From the NCBI GenBank assembly GCA_934617425.1, contig CAKTUD010000001.1, positions 248,001 to 312,000 of the forward strand: a stretch of 64,000 bases of DNA, read 5' to 3'. Positions 8,063 through 17,098 of this stretch are shown piece after piece. The DNA is from an uncultured Eggerthellaceae bacterium (lineage in GTDB: Bacteria > Actinomycetota > Coriobacteriia > Coriobacteriales > Eggerthellaceae). The notes under the pieces were generated by a model. It did not search any database. It had not been told where the DNA came from and saw nothing but the letters and a program-made list of their open reading frames with translations. Position 1 is the stretch's first letter. Every line of letters starts with the position of its first letter. The translations under genes were made by a program, and so were the position numbers.

Positions 8063-9496
8063 CTACAGCGGGCAGACTAAGCACCAAACCACGATGAGAA
8101 CCGTGTTGATGAGCACCGTGGGGACGCCGTACTTGTAAATCTCCGAAGTGGAAATCCACTCTTTGTTGGGGAACAAGATCGACGACGCCGCGCAACCAGC
8201 CGGGGTGAGGATGGCGTTTACCGATGCAAGCATGATGCCAAAGGCAACGAGTTCGGGCGAAAGGCCCATACCGCCGCAGATGGGCAGGATCACCGGCAGG
8301 AACATTGCCACAACAACCATGTTGATCAGGAAGTTGGTGAGCAAAACCACCACGGCGATGACGATTAGCAGGAACAAGCTGCTCGGGACGCTCGTGAGCA
8401 TCGGCACTACAGTGGTGGACAAGAACGGAGCAATGCCGGTCTTGTCGTTTATGAGACAACCTCCGATAGCCAAGATGACAGCGACCATCATCAGCATGTT
8501 CCAAGGAACATTGCTCGGAGCAAGCTCGGCAAAGTTCAAAACAGGCTTGTTCTTGTAGTACATGAGGCACACGATGGCGAAGAAGAGAATCGCAACACCG
8601 CAGCTGCCGAAGTTGTTGTAGAACGTAGCAAGTTCGGTGCCCTTGGGAATAAACGAAGGCGCAAGCAGCATCACGACGAACAACAGCAGAAGAACGAGAG
8701 CCTGCTTGAGCTCGTGCGTCATCTTGATCTCGGAGCTCTTCATGCGGTAGTCGGCAAGCGGGGTCACGTCGAGACGGAACACGAACTTGGCAAGAGCGAC
8801 GTACACCAAGATCTGGATGATGCCAAACGGCAGCATAAAGGCAACGTACTGGATCATGTCGGCAACTTGGCCGGTGACGTTTGCGTAAACACCCAGGTTA
8901 GCAATGGCATTGCCGCCCCAAGGCATAGCAGCCAGACTGAATGCGCCCTGCATGGCGATGCCAAACACCATAATGCCCGGGAACTTGTCATGCGGCTTTT
9001 GCCCGATGCTTCGCGTGATGCCGTAAACAACCTCCCACATAAGCAGAATGCCGACAAACGTGTTCACCAGCGAGCAAATAAGGTACGTCGCAAACAGGAT
9101 CATGGTGATCAAGCGCCACGGATGACCCTCGAGAATCTTGCGACCAAGCAGCCAATCGGCCAAAAATTCGCTTACGCCGGTCACCTTCAGATAACCGACC
9201 AAAACGAAAGCAACGACCAAGAACAGGAAAGTGTCGGAACCCCAGCCAGCGGCCAGGAACTGTTTCAAAGTCATAACACCCGTCGCCGGGAACAGCAACA
9301 TGCCGAAAAAGCTCGGCCAAACACGGCTGGTGATCGACCAACCAACAATCATGGATACAAATACCATGAAGCACCGCATGCCGATCTCGGTCATGGGTGC
9401 AGGTGCGGGGATGAACCAGCCCGAAAGCGCGATCACCAATACGATGACGGCCTTCAGGAGCTCGCTCTTCCCAGCACCAGCTTTCTCTTGAGCCAT
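8063..9496 (-). CDS. SLC13/DASS-type anion permease of module B
   Basis: 477-residue integral membrane protein with roughly 11-12 hydrophobic segments. It resembles sodium- or proton-coupled dicarboxylate/sulfate permeases of the SLC13 (DASS/ArsB-like) group: the N-terminal part reads WFIPAPAPMTEIGMRCFMVF, and a C-terminal NxxxxPxG-like element is NAILTPAGCAASSILF. The start at 9496 is set by AGGAG six bases upstream; an in-frame upstream extension has no ribosome site. It lies 137 bases after ASST copy B on the same strand, so the two probably form one transcript ending at 7995. By context it may move an aryl sulfate, sulfate or another organic anion; the ion and direction cannot be read from sequence. 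Confidence 0.78.
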   Translation of the reverse strand: MAQEKAGAGKSELLKAVIVLVIALSGWFIPAPAPMTEIGMRCFMVFVSMIVGWSITSRVWPSFFGMLLFPATGVMTLKQFLAAGWGSDTFLFLVVAFVLVGYLKVTGVSEFLADWLLGRKILEGHPWRLITMILFATYLICSLVNTFVGILLMWEVVYGITRSIGQKPHDKFPGIMVFGIAMQGAFSLAAMPWGGNAIANLGVYANVTGQVADMIQYVAFMLPFGIIQILVYVALAKFVFRLDVTPLADYRMKSSEIKMTHELKQALVLLLLFVVMLLAPSFIPKGTELATFYNNFGSCGVAILFFAIVCLMYYKNKPVLNFAELAPSNVPWNMLMMVAVILAIGGCLINDKTGIAPFLSTTVVPMLTSVPSSLFLLIVIAVVVLLTNFLINMVVVAMFLPVILPICGGMGLSPELVAFGIMLASVNAILTPAGCAASSILFPNKEWISTSEIYKYGVPTVLINTVLIVVWCLVCPL

Positions 9497-9633
9497 TTTT
9501 TCTCCTATTTTCCAACGGTTTTTATCCAGCGAGTCGATTGTTCCTACCCAATCGCCTCGTCTCGAATTCGTCCGCAATCAAACAAAAGATCGCGGGCGAA
9601 TAGCTTTGATTCATTGCAAGATCGAGCCTTCGC

Positions 9634-11052
9634 CTACTTGCCATCTACGCAGTTGGCAAAGCCCTTGTCGAAACCACGCGTGCCTTCGACGGAAACCTGC
9701 ACACCCTCAGCGTCGAGATCGAACTTCTCAGCGCCGGGAAGCACCCACTCGGAGTTGTTGATGCGCTCGATAGGCACTTCGTTTTGCTCGGGAAGCTGCG
9801 GGATCCAGTCGTAAGGAATACGGTAAGCACGGTAAATCAGACCACCGCCGATTTTCGGATAGTTGTACTCCCAAACCAGCTCGTTATCCTTGGTGAACTC
9901 CATGAAGCGGCCGCTCGTACCCTCGCAGATGAAGGTGTTGCCGTTAGGCAGACGCTGCGCATCGGAGGTCAGCGGACTATAGAAATAATGCGTCGCGAAC
10001 GGAGCATCGGTAGCCCCGATATCCTCGCCCGTGCATTGCCACACGATCTCGAGCGTGGTGGGGTCGAACTCCACGACGCGGGAGCCGTCGCGGCGGGTCA
10101 CCTTGAGGCCGGTCTTGGAGAACTGGTTGGGGGCGCCGTAGCCGGCCCAGCCGCCGTTGTCGTACACCATGATATTGCCCTCGCCCGGCAGGCCCTTGGG
10201 GATCATGTGGGTATGGTGCGGGCCGCAAATAGTGCCGAAGATGCGCTTCTCGACGGTGTCGGTGAAGTCGGGGCCGACCTGCCACACGATGTCGCCTGTT
10301 TCACGTGAAACGATGAACATGATGTTGCACTCGCGCGAGTCCATGATGATGTTGTTGGGGTTGAAACGCTCGTCGCCCTCGTCGTACCAATGGTTGGGGC
10401 CGACATAGCTAGCGCAGTTGATATGGAATAGGTCGCCTTGACCAGTCGGACGCATAGTAGGATCGCGATACATCGCGTTCTTCTGCTCCTCGGTGAAGCC
10501 AAACTGGTTGAAGTGATCGATGACGCTCCACTCCCAGAGGATGTTGCCCTCGCGGTCGATCTCGATCACGCAGTCGTCTAGCAGCTGATGCGGGCTGATC
10601 TTGGGCTTCTTCACATCCTTGTGGGTGAGGATCATCATCTTCTGGAAATCGGGAGAAACCTCCTGACCAGGTACGGGGTAGCCAACTGGATTGCCTTCCA
10701 TCTGGTAGTCGTGATGCTGGCGAGCCGCCCACTCGATTCCGTCGGGGTCGTTCACATGGTCATACTTGTTGAAGCTCCACTCGACGTTGCCATCCCAGTC
10801 GACCATGGTCAGATCGGCAAAGTCCTGCGAAGCAATGGCAGCATCACGAGCAGCGAGGCTGCCCAGAAGATGACCGCCTTTGATCATCTTGCAAGGCATG
10901 CCCATGAAATCTCTCCATTGGCGAACGACTTTGCCGTTCATATTGATCAGGATTGCGCCGATCTGACGGCCCATGAACAGCGTATAACCGTTCTCGCATT
11001 TCGACGGATCATAAAGCGTAGTGCCGGTGGGAAATACTGTTGGCCTACCCAT
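9634..11052 (-). CDS. Arylsulfotransferase-like beta-propeller protein, copy B
   Basis: 472-residue paralogue of copy A with the same opening (MGRPTVFPTGTTLYDP) and the same blade repeats, RQHHD pair and GPHHTHMIPKG motif. No signal peptide. Protein similarity to A is high throughout, and the segment coding for YDNGGWAGYGAP through FDPTTLEIVW is identical at DNA level over 126 bases. A ParB-site palindrome with 15 of 16 bases (10297-10312) lies inside the codons for VSRETG; copy A has unrelated synonymous codons there. Divergent from its own LysR-type regulator at 11283 and followed by the SLC13-type permease. Ribosome site AGGAGG lies just upstream of the start. Function is inferred from family resemblance. 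Confidence 0.75.
   Translation of the reverse strand: MGRPTVFPTGTTLYDPSKCENGYTLFMGRQIGAILINMNGKVVRQWRDFMGMPCKMIKGGHLLGSLAARDAAIASQDFADLTMVDWDGNVEWSFNKYDHVNDPDGIEWAARQHHDYQMEGNPVGYPVPGQEVSPDFQKMMILTHKDVKKPKISPHQLLDDCVIEIDREGNILWEWSVIDHFNQFGFTEEQKNAMYRDPTMRPTGQGDLFHINCASYVGPNHWYDEGDERFNPNNIIMDSRECNIMFIVSRETGDIVWQVGPDFTDTVEKRIFGTICGPHHTHMIPKGLPGEGNIMVYDNGGWAGYGAPNQFSKTGLKVTRRDGSRVVEFDPTTLEIVWQCTGEDIGATDAPFATHYFYSPLTSDAQRLPNGNTFICEGTSGRFMEFTKDNELVWEYNYPKIGGGLIYRAYRIPYDWIPQLPEQNEVPIERINNSEWVLPGAEKFDLDAEGVQVSVEGTRGFDKGFANCVDGK
10297..10312. other. parS-like ParB-binding site 1 (in ASST B)
   Basis: TGTTTCACGTGAAACG, 15 of 16 bases of the parS consensus TGTTTCACGTGAAACA. It lies within a coding sequence, the leftmost of nine sites in the window, about 34 kb from the origin. 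Confidence 0.7.
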
Positions 11053-11282
11053 GTCTCCTCCTTATATCGGTTTGACCGAAACATAATATGCAGGTTCGGT
11101 GTTTACGAACGATGGAATCCTAGCACGATGGAGGAAATGTGTGTTGGATTTGGTCATCGTGTTTACCTATATAAGAAATTCTTATTCGGTTGAGCCGATA
11201 TATCATGGCACCGCGCCACCGTCCTTGTGATTTAATGAAACCAGGGAGAAGATTCCACCAGGTGAAGTGACAGGGGGATTTC
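11053..11282. promoter_or_regulatory. Divergent control region between ASST B and its regulator
   Basis: Contains two related 13-base inverted repeats, TCGGTTTGACCGA (11067-11079) and TCGGTTGAGCCGA (11186-11198), both of the form TCGG-N5-CCGA also seen in the module A gap. The first is just upstream of the ASST ribosome site. They are probable LysR-type operators bracketing the promoters. Confidence 0.55.
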
Positions 11283-12287
11283 ATGCGCATCACCGTCCAG
11301 CAGCTCCGCTATTTTTTGAAAACCGCCGAAATAGGCTCGGTGAGCAAAGCGGCGCAGGCTCTCAACATCTCGCAGAGCACGCTTTCCGAAGCGTTGACGC
11401 AGGTGGAAAGCGCAGCTGGATTCGAGATTCTTTCGCGCAGTCGCAAAGGCGTAACCCCAACAGCGCCCGGCAACGAGTTCCTCGAATACGCCCAGCGCGT
11501 GGTTGCCGACATGGACGCCCTCGAAACCAGGTTCTTCGATAGCGCGCACAGCGAAAACCGTTTTGGCGTCGCATCGGCTTCTTTCGGATTCGCCTGGGAG
11601 GCGCTGTTGAAGGTCTCGAGATTTCCCGAAAACAAAAAGTACGAAACCTACTGGTACCTGGACGTCCCCACGCAAATCGTCAAGCATATCAACGCCGGTG
11701 ATGCGGAAATCGGCCTGTTAAATCTCATACCAGGCAATGAACGCTCAACCATCAAGGTAGTCGAAGACGCCGATTTCGAATTTCACGAGCTTCTGCGGGC
11801 GCCGCTTTACGCCATGATGAATCCCTCGCATCCCCTCGCGTCCAAAAAGAGCGTCACGGACGAAGAGCTGAGCAACTATCCGTTCTTCTCGGTGGATCAA
11901 TATGTACAGCAGGAACTCTCACGGCGGGCGCCGTGCGCGAACAACAACAAATCGAGCAAGCCCCTCGGAAGCCGCGGCGCCGAAAGCGAATTGTTTGGCA
12001 TAAAAGCGCCCAACGGGGTCTTGATTTCGCCGGCGCAGCTTGTGCAAAGCATCGCGAACGTGAACGGATACACCATATGGTGCCGATTCCTGCCAAACAG
12101 CTTCACGCGTGACGAAGTCGTTTCGATGCCTGTAGAAACGCCCAATCGACTTTGTATAGGCTATGTCTGCCGAAAAGACCAACAGCTCAGCAGAATGGCC
12201 CAGCAGCTGATTGACGCTATTCGCGAGTTCGGTGCCGAGGGAAGCAGAGTCCCCGACCGTCTTAGCAGCCGCCCCTATATCGACTAA
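11283..12287 (+). CDS. LysR-type transcriptional regulator of module B
   Basis: 334-residue regulator with an N-terminal winged HTH (ITVQQLRYFLKTAEIGSVSK, then AAQALNISQSTLSEALTQVE) and an effector-binding domain. It is paralogous to the regulator at 7055 but about 26 residues longer, with an extra Ser/Asn/Lys-rich loop near 225-245 and a longer C-terminus. The start is set by AGGGGG six bases upstream. It is divergent from ASST B and its stop overlaps by four bases, tail to tail, with the regulator at 12284. It is likely to control ASST B and the SLC13-type permease through the two TCGG-N5-CCGA sites in the gap. Confidence 0.85.
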   Translation: MRITVQQLRYFLKTAEIGSVSKAAQALNISQSTLSEALTQVESAAGFEILSRSRKGVTPTAPGNEFLEYAQRVVADMDALETRFFDSAHSENRFGVASASFGFAWEALLKVSRFPENKKYETYWYLDVPTQIVKHINAGDAEIGLLNLIPGNERSTIKVVEDADFEFHELLRAPLYAMMNPSHPLASKKSVTDEELSNYPFFSVDQYVQQELSRRAPCANNNKSSKPLGSRGAESELFGIKAPNGVLISPAQLVQSIANVNGYTIWCRFLPNSFTRDEVVSMPVETPNRLCIGYVCRKDQQLSRMAQQLIDAIREFGAEGSRVPDRLSSRPYID

Positions 12288-13201
12288 ACGGTCCTTTTCA
12301 GCTGCTCAACAAACTCGACGGACATGTCACCAAGGACGGCACCCCTCTGCTTCGCATAGCCTATCGCCATCGGCTCCGCGTCGACGATAAGCGTTGCCAG
12401 CAGTTGCTCTTCGAGCATAACCTCGGGCTGCAAATTGCACCAAACCACGTATCCATCGATCTCCTCGATATCGCAGAGCAAATCGAACGGGTCGATTGCA
12501 GAGCCGCGTGTCTCAACGCCCTCGATATAGCTTGTCGCGGCAGGCTTGTCAGATACATCCTGCTTGTTGACCACCTGACAATACTGGCCGAACGAGAGAC
12601 GCGGATACAGCTCAAGATCCTCTAACGTGACAACATCTTTGTTCGCTAGCGGATGCGAACGATTGAGCCATGCATGAGCAGTAGCGGAAAACAGCTCCTC
12701 GAATTCGAGCCCCGCCCTATCAAGCAAGCGCAACGTCGACGGCTTGTTCTCCTCGGTGAGATAAACCACACCGAGGTCGCTCAGGCCGCTTGAGACATCG
12801 GCGACGATTTTCGAAAGCCGCGACGACTCAAGTACGAGCTCGCAGCACTTGTTGATCGGGTCGGCCGCCAAACACACCATGGCCTGCTCGACGAAACCGA
12901 AATTCAAAGTAGAAACCGTAAACGACGCTTGGGCGCTGCAGCCAGTCTCATAGTAGTTTTCGAACGCATTCATCTCATCGACAACACGGCGAGCACGGCC
13001 GAGCATATCCATACCGCGTTTGGTAGGGGCAACACCCGCTTTGCGGCGCACGAATATCCTGAAACCGAGCTCGCGCTCTACCTGGGAAATAGATTCCGAC
13101 ATGGTGTCGTGCGTTACCCCCAGAACCTTTGCCGCATCGGTTATCGATCCTTTTTCAGCGGCTTTCACCACGTAACGTAGCTGCTTTATCGTTATCTTCA
13201 T
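12284..13201 (-). CDS. LysR-type transcriptional regulator of the decayed module C
   Basis: 305-residue regulator starting MKITIKQLRYVVKAAEKGS; this start matches its two paralogues and has GGAAAG about ten bases upstream, whereas a start nine codons further out does not. HTH segment ITDAAKVLGVTHDTMSESIS, then the effector domain with GLSDLGVVYLTEENKPS matching the ligand pocket area of regulator A. The frame is intact although the divergent target genes (transporter and ASST remnants from 13261) are broken. It may therefore be newly non-functional, control only itself, or act on the intact modules. The 59-base divergent gap holds the palindrome GCTATATAGC (13217-13226) nested in TTCCGC/GCGGAA. 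Confidence 0.83.
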   Translation of the reverse strand: MKITIKQLRYVVKAAEKGSITDAAKVLGVTHDTMSESISQVERELGFRIFVRRKAGVAPTKRGMDMLGRARRVVDEMNAFENYYETGCSAQASFTVSTLNFGFVEQAMVCLAADPINKCCELVLESSRLSKIVADVSSGLSDLGVVYLTEENKPSTLRLLDRAGLEFEELFSATAHAWLNRSHPLANKDVVTLEDLELYPRLSFGQYCQVVNKQDVSDKPAATSYIEGVETRGSAIDPFDLLCDIEEIDGYVVWCNLQPEVMLEEQLLATLIVDAEPMAIGYAKQRGAVLGDMSVEFVEQLKRTV

Positions 13202-13260
13202 ATCTTTTTGCTTTCCGCTATATAGCAAGCGGAAGCTTGCACTAGCCCAGGGAGAGAGAA
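13202..13260. promoter_or_regulatory. Palindromic gap between regulator C and the transporter remnant
   Basis: TTCCGC (13213-13218) and GCGGAA (13229-13234) form an inverted repeat enclosing the palindrome GCTATATAGC (13217-13226). The downstream ribosome site GGGAGAG is intact. The arms differ from the TCGG-N5-CCGA sites of modules A and B. Confidence 0.45.
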
Positions 13261-14103
13261 ATGGCTAAGTTGAAAAGAGAGGCGAAGACGAACGTCCAAC
13301 AGCGCACGTACTGTATCCACGTGCTCATCGGCCTCGCCATCGTAGCGCTGTTCTGGTTCGTTTTGCCTGCGCCCGACCCCATCACGCCCGTTGGCATGCG
13401 CGTTGTCGGCGCATTCCTATGCATGGTTTACCTGTGGTCCACGGCCGAAATCTTGCTACCTAGTATTTTGGGCCTGTTGCTCGTGGGGCTTTCGGGTATC
13501 GGTGGCGATGGCGGCTTCGTGTCCGTTATCGTCGGCGCTCTCGGTTCCGACATGCCGCTCATAATCTTGTTCGGCATGATTTTATTCGGCGCGGTCGACG
13601 CGCAAGGCGCCACCAGCTACATCGCAAAATGGATCCTCACGCGCAAGCTCATTGCTGGACGGCCCTTCGCTTTCCTGGCGCTTTTCTTCGCATGCTGCTG
13701 GGTTCTCGGCTTCTTGATGACGCCCATGTACATCATCCTGTTGCTATGGCCTGTTGCCCCGCGCATCATGGACGCCATTGGCGCCACGCGTGAAGATTCG
13801 CTGTGGAAGCGGCTCTTTGTCGGCACCTTCTTCGCAGCCATTTTGGGCCATCCGTTCCTCCCCTTCTACGACGCACCGCTTATCGCCGTCGGCACCTTCC
13901 AGGGCATGATGGCTTCTATGGGCTACTCGGGGGCCTACCCGAAACCGCTCTTGGCCAGATTCTTGCCGGCCTTGGCCCCATTGACGTTTTGATGATCCTG
14001 GGCACCATCGCCATCATCATCCGCGTGGACAACAAGCCCATGCTCGACTTCAAAGAGGTTTCCCACACGCACTTCGACTTGGGGCATTTACTTCATGATC
14101 TCG
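13261..14103 (+). pseudogene. Broken SLC13/DASS-type permease remnant
   Basis: Starts as a normal permease (ATG at 13261; segments WFVLPAPDPITPVGMRVVGA and ILLPSILGLLLVGLSGIG) and reads 243 codons to a stop at 13990. Related sequence continues in another frame from about 13955 (GPIDVLMILGTIAIII, then VDNKPMLDFKEV), and a further base shift near 14080 would give DWGIYFM, as expected in this family. Compared with the intact permease at 8063, roughly 80 residues between these blocks are missing and the last part is absent. There are several independent lesions, so sequencing error is an unlikely explanation. It ends against an ASST fragment. In this module the permease comes before the ASST, the reverse of module B. 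Confidence 0.75.
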
Positions 14104-14845
14104 AAGATCTCACCATGATCGACTGGGACGGCAACATCATCATGGACTCGCGTGAGGCCAACATGCTGTGGATCGTCGACCACGAGACCGGCAAGATCGT
14201 GTGGCAGGTCGGCCCCGATTTCACCCGCACTCCCGAGCTGCGCATCATGGGTACCATCATCGGGCCGCACCATACCCACATGATCCCCAAGGGCCTGCCG
14301 GGCGAGGGCAATATCATGGTGTACGACAACGGCGGCCGGGCCGGCTACGGCGCCCCAACCAGTTCAGCAAAGTTGGCGTCAAATGCTCGCGCCGCGACTC
14401 TTCGCGCGTCATCGAGTTCGATCCCACCACGCTCGAGATCGTGTGGCAATGCAAGGGCGACGTACCCGACTTCGGCGAATTCAACTACAATGCGAACTTC
14501 TTCTACTCGCCGCTTACCTCCAGCGCCCAGCGTCTCCCCAACGGGAACACGCTCATTTGCGAAGGAACTTCGGCAATCATTCGCGAATTCACGAAAGAAA
14601 ACAAGCTTGTTTGGGAATACGTCGCACCCACCGAGGACCCCTTCCTCTATCGCGCATACCGTATTCCTTATGAGTGGATTCCTCAGATTCCCGCGCCGGA
14701 ACAGACGGAAATTCCCCGCAAAGATGTCTCCGAATACCATATCGGCGATGTGGATGCGAACGATTTCGCGACTGGCGAATTCATCGTCGAAGGCGCCCAT
14801 GCTTTCGACACCGAGATGGCTGCCTGCGTAACTAACCTCGACTAG
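14104..14845 (+). pseudogene. Broken arylsulfotransferase remnant, copy C
   Basis: Third ASST paralogue, fused to the permease remnant. It begins at DLTMIDWDGN (equivalent to about residue 80 of copy A) and jumps directly to IIMDSREANMLWIVDHETGK (equivalent to about 238), so about 148 residues are deleted, with only a few bases shared at the joint. A run of five C in copies A and B is four here (14353-14356), shifting the frame after GYGAP. The remainder is readable in the new frame, from NQFSKVGVKCSRRDSSRV to the end at 14845. The conserved Trp of GGWAGYG is Arg. The N-terminal HH motif is lost. Non-functional by these criteria. Confidence 0.8.
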
Positions 14846-14892
14846 CCGAAAATCCACAAATCGCATTAAAGAGCGAGATACGAATACCTTAA

Positions 14893-14919
14893 GGGGAGGA
14901 CGTCGGAAACGCCCTCCCC
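14893..14919 (+). terminator. Hairpin after the decayed module C
   Basis: GGGGAGG (14893-14899) pairs with CCTCCCC (14913-14919), followed by a weak CTGCTGCTTTCT tract. Possible terminator of the former transporter-ASST transcript and insulation of the MFS gene. Confidence 0.5.
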
Positions 14920-14999
14920 CTGCTGCTTTCTGATAGACTATTTCGTTGCGTTTCCAACAAATCTAAAACCGAACAATTCACCAATAGGAGCAAAGCTTT

Positions 15000-16403
15000 A
15001 TGGCATTGAAACTAGCCAAAAAAGAAGTGGCGATGATTGCCGTCCTGCTATCGGGCGCGTTCCTCACCATGCTAAACCTCACTTTGATGACGCCGGCGCT
15101 GCCGACCATCATGGAAACGATGAGCGTCGATCAAACCACGGTGCAGTGGCTTACCTCGGCATATTCTATGACCGAAGCAATCGTCATCCCGCTTGCAGCT
15201 TATTTGATGGGTCGATTCTCAACTCGTCAGCTTTTCATTGCGGGTATGGCGCTTTTCGTTTCGGGCAGTCTCATCGCGGCTGCTGCGCCGGCGTTTGTAT
15301 TTATTCTTATCGGCCGCATCATGCAGGCATCGGCAACCGGTTACATGATGACCATGGTTTTCAGCGTTATCTTGCTGGTCATCCCCAAGGAAAACCGCGG
15401 CATGGCAATGGGCTTGGTCGGTCTGATCATCGGCGTGGCGCCTGCGGTTGGCCCGGTTCTTTCCGGATTGCTGGTCGACCACGTCGGATGGCGCATGATT
15501 TTTGTAATCGTGAGCATTCTTGCAGGCATCATTCTCGTAGTATCCATATTCTGCTTGCAAAACTACGATAAAATCCGCCGTTCCAAGTTCGATGCGTTCT
15601 CAGTCGTTTTGTCAACGGTCGGCCTATTTAGTTTGCTATATGGCATCTCGACGTTTAGCAGCACGGAAAATCATCTGATTACGGCTGCGTTGATAATCAT
15701 GGGCATCGTCATGATGGGTCTTTACTGCAATAGGCAGCTGCACCTCGAAGACCCCATGCTCAACGTACGCATCCTCACGATATTCCGCTATCGCCTAGCC
15801 GTGATCTTCGTTTTGCTGATTCAGGCCGTGCTTGTCGGCCTGGAAACCATCTTGCCCCTGTATATCCAAGGAGTGCTTGGGCATTCCGCGACTGTTTCCG
15901 GCTTCACGTTGCTGCCCGGCGCCATTCTCTCGGCGGTCGCGAGTCTTGTCGGCGGACGCCTGTACGACACATTCGGCGCACGCAAGCCCATGCTGCTCGC
16001 ATCCACCGTATTGTTGGGATCGGGCGTTATCCTGGCTATCCTCGACATCAACAGCACGGTTGCCTTGGTAGCCATTGCCTACGCGGTGTTCAGCATCGCT
16101 GTGTCCCTTGCCTCCAACCCCATCAACACATGGGGCGTCAACGCACTCGACAACGACGACGTGCCCGATTCACAAAGCGTTTCCGGCACCATCAACCAGG
16201 TTGCTGCAGCTTTCGGCGTGGCGCTGCTTGTTTCCATCGCTGCTGCCGTCTCCAATTCGTTTGCCGCAGCAAACGCGGGTGCTACAGCTGTTGAGATCAC
16301 CTTCTTTGGTTATCACGCAGCATTCCTGGTAATTGCAGCCGTACTAGTAATCGACGTCGCGTTGGCGATCCTGTTCGTGAAAGACAAGAAAAAGCAGGCG
16401 TAG
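15000..16403 (+). CDS. MFS transporter, DHA2 (EmrB/QacA) type
   Basis: 467-residue multidrug-type major facilitator with about 14 membrane helices. Signature elements: the first-helix region LTLMTPALPTIMETMSVDQT, the motif A loop LMGRFSTRQLFIAGM, and motif C in GLIIGVAPAVGPVLSGLLVD, typical of proton-coupled exporters. The start has AGGAG about nine bases upstream. It is a monocistronic plus-strand gene ended by a strong bidirectional terminator at 16498. It sits next to the ASST modules, so export of phenolic or sulfated products is imaginable, but nothing in the sequence shows this; drug export is the family default. Confidence 0.85.
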   Translation: MALKLAKKEVAMIAVLLSGAFLTMLNLTLMTPALPTIMETMSVDQTTVQWLTSAYSMTEAIVIPLAAYLMGRFSTRQLFIAGMALFVSGSLIAAAAPAFVFILIGRIMQASATGYMMTMVFSVILLVIPKENRGMAMGLVGLIIGVAPAVGPVLSGLLVDHVGWRMIFVIVSILAGIILVVSIFCLQNYDKIRRSKFDAFSVVLSTVGLFSLLYGISTFSSTENHLITAALIIMGIVMMGLYCNRQLHLEDPMLNVRILTIFRYRLAVIFVLLIQAVLVGLETILPLYIQGVLGHSATVSGFTLLPGAILSAVASLVGGRLYDTFGARKPMLLASTVLLGSGVILAILDINSTVALVAIAYAVFSIAVSLASNPINTWGVNALDNDDVPDSQSVSGTINQVAAAFGVALLVSIAAAVSNSFAAANAGATAVEITFFGYHAAFLVIAAVLVIDVALAILFVKDKKKQA

Positions 16404-16497
16404 AAGCACGGCATCGGGCTGCGGCTTATTTACATTGATGGCGCGCCAATTACCGCGAAAGCCGCAAGCTAACATCCCAGACGATTGGGTGAACACG

Positions 16498-16538
16498 AAA
16501 GAGGGGGAGACGGCCTTGTGAGCCGTCTCCCCCTCTTT
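16498..16538. terminator. Bidirectional terminator, MFS gene and ferredoxin
   Basis: Perfect 17-bp stem: AAAGAGGGGGAGACGGC (16498-16514) with its complement at 16522-16538, loop of seven bases, T-rich on both strands. It serves the convergent MFS (plus) and ferredoxin (minus) genes. Confidence 0.93.
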
Positions 16539-16614
16539 TGCGAACTGGTGAGCTTGTACGCAGATACAATCGCAAATGAAACTATGAACCGAGGCTGCAA
16601 GCCCGAAACCCCTG

Positions 16615-16803
16615 CTAGTCTTCCACCACATCCTCGATGGCGCCCATGGGGCACTCTTCGACGCAGTCGCCGCAAGCAATGCACGAATCCTCGTTTACCG
16701 CCTCGGCATGGCCGCCAGAAACCTCGATGACTTCTTGGGGGCAAGCATCTACGCAGATGCCGCAGCCAACGCAATCGTCGGCATTAATCACCGGATGAGA
16801 CAT
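16615..16803 (-). CDS. Small 2[4Fe-4S] ferredoxin
   Basis: 62-residue electron carrier with two complete CxxCxxCxxxCP motifs, CVGCGICVDACP (about 11-22) and CIACGDCVEECP (about 41-52), each binding one [4Fe-4S] cluster. The acidic C-terminus IEDVVED is usual for clostridial-type ferredoxins. Cytoplasmic; donates or accepts low-potential electrons in anaerobic metabolism. Monocistronic on the minus strand, with GAGGAGCAATT before the ATG and the 16498 terminator after it. Partners cannot be deduced here. Confidence 0.96.
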   Translation of the reverse strand: MSHPVINADDCVGCGICVDACPQEVIEVSGGHAEAVNEDSCIACGDCVEECPMGAIEDVVED

Positions 16804-17018
16804 AATTGCTCCTCTCGTCTTTCAATTTAGATGATGCCAGCGCAAGTCTCCCCTCAGAACAGGCGCGGCGAGCTCGTTGCGAGCCGAAATTCATAATTCC
16901 CTATGGCGGCAAGATACCATGTTGAACATAAAAGACAATAGGGAACGCCGGTTTAAATTCGTCGCCTAATTTACGATTAGTAAACGCAGCACTTAGATGT
17001 GCATTTAAGTTAGCTTGG

Positions 17019-17060
17019 ATAAAAAATGTTGGGCCCCCGCAAAGCTAGCAAGGACCCAAC
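17019..17060 (-). terminator. Terminator of the nikR-hypE operon
   Basis: GTTGGGTCC (17060-17052) pairs with GGGCCCAAC (17036-17028), one G-U pair, followed on the minus strand by ATTTTTT. It lies about 40 bases after the hypE stop. Confidence 0.85.
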
Positions 17061-17098
17061 AAAGGTCAAACTAAAATTTGCTATCGCAAAGGCGAGGT

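Noticed and set aside
13803..14831. A 342-codon frame that could be called a permease-ASST fusion protein
   Set aside because: It starts inside the permease in the wrong frame, bridges deletion joints and leaves the ASST frame after 14353; better explained as a composite pseudogene.
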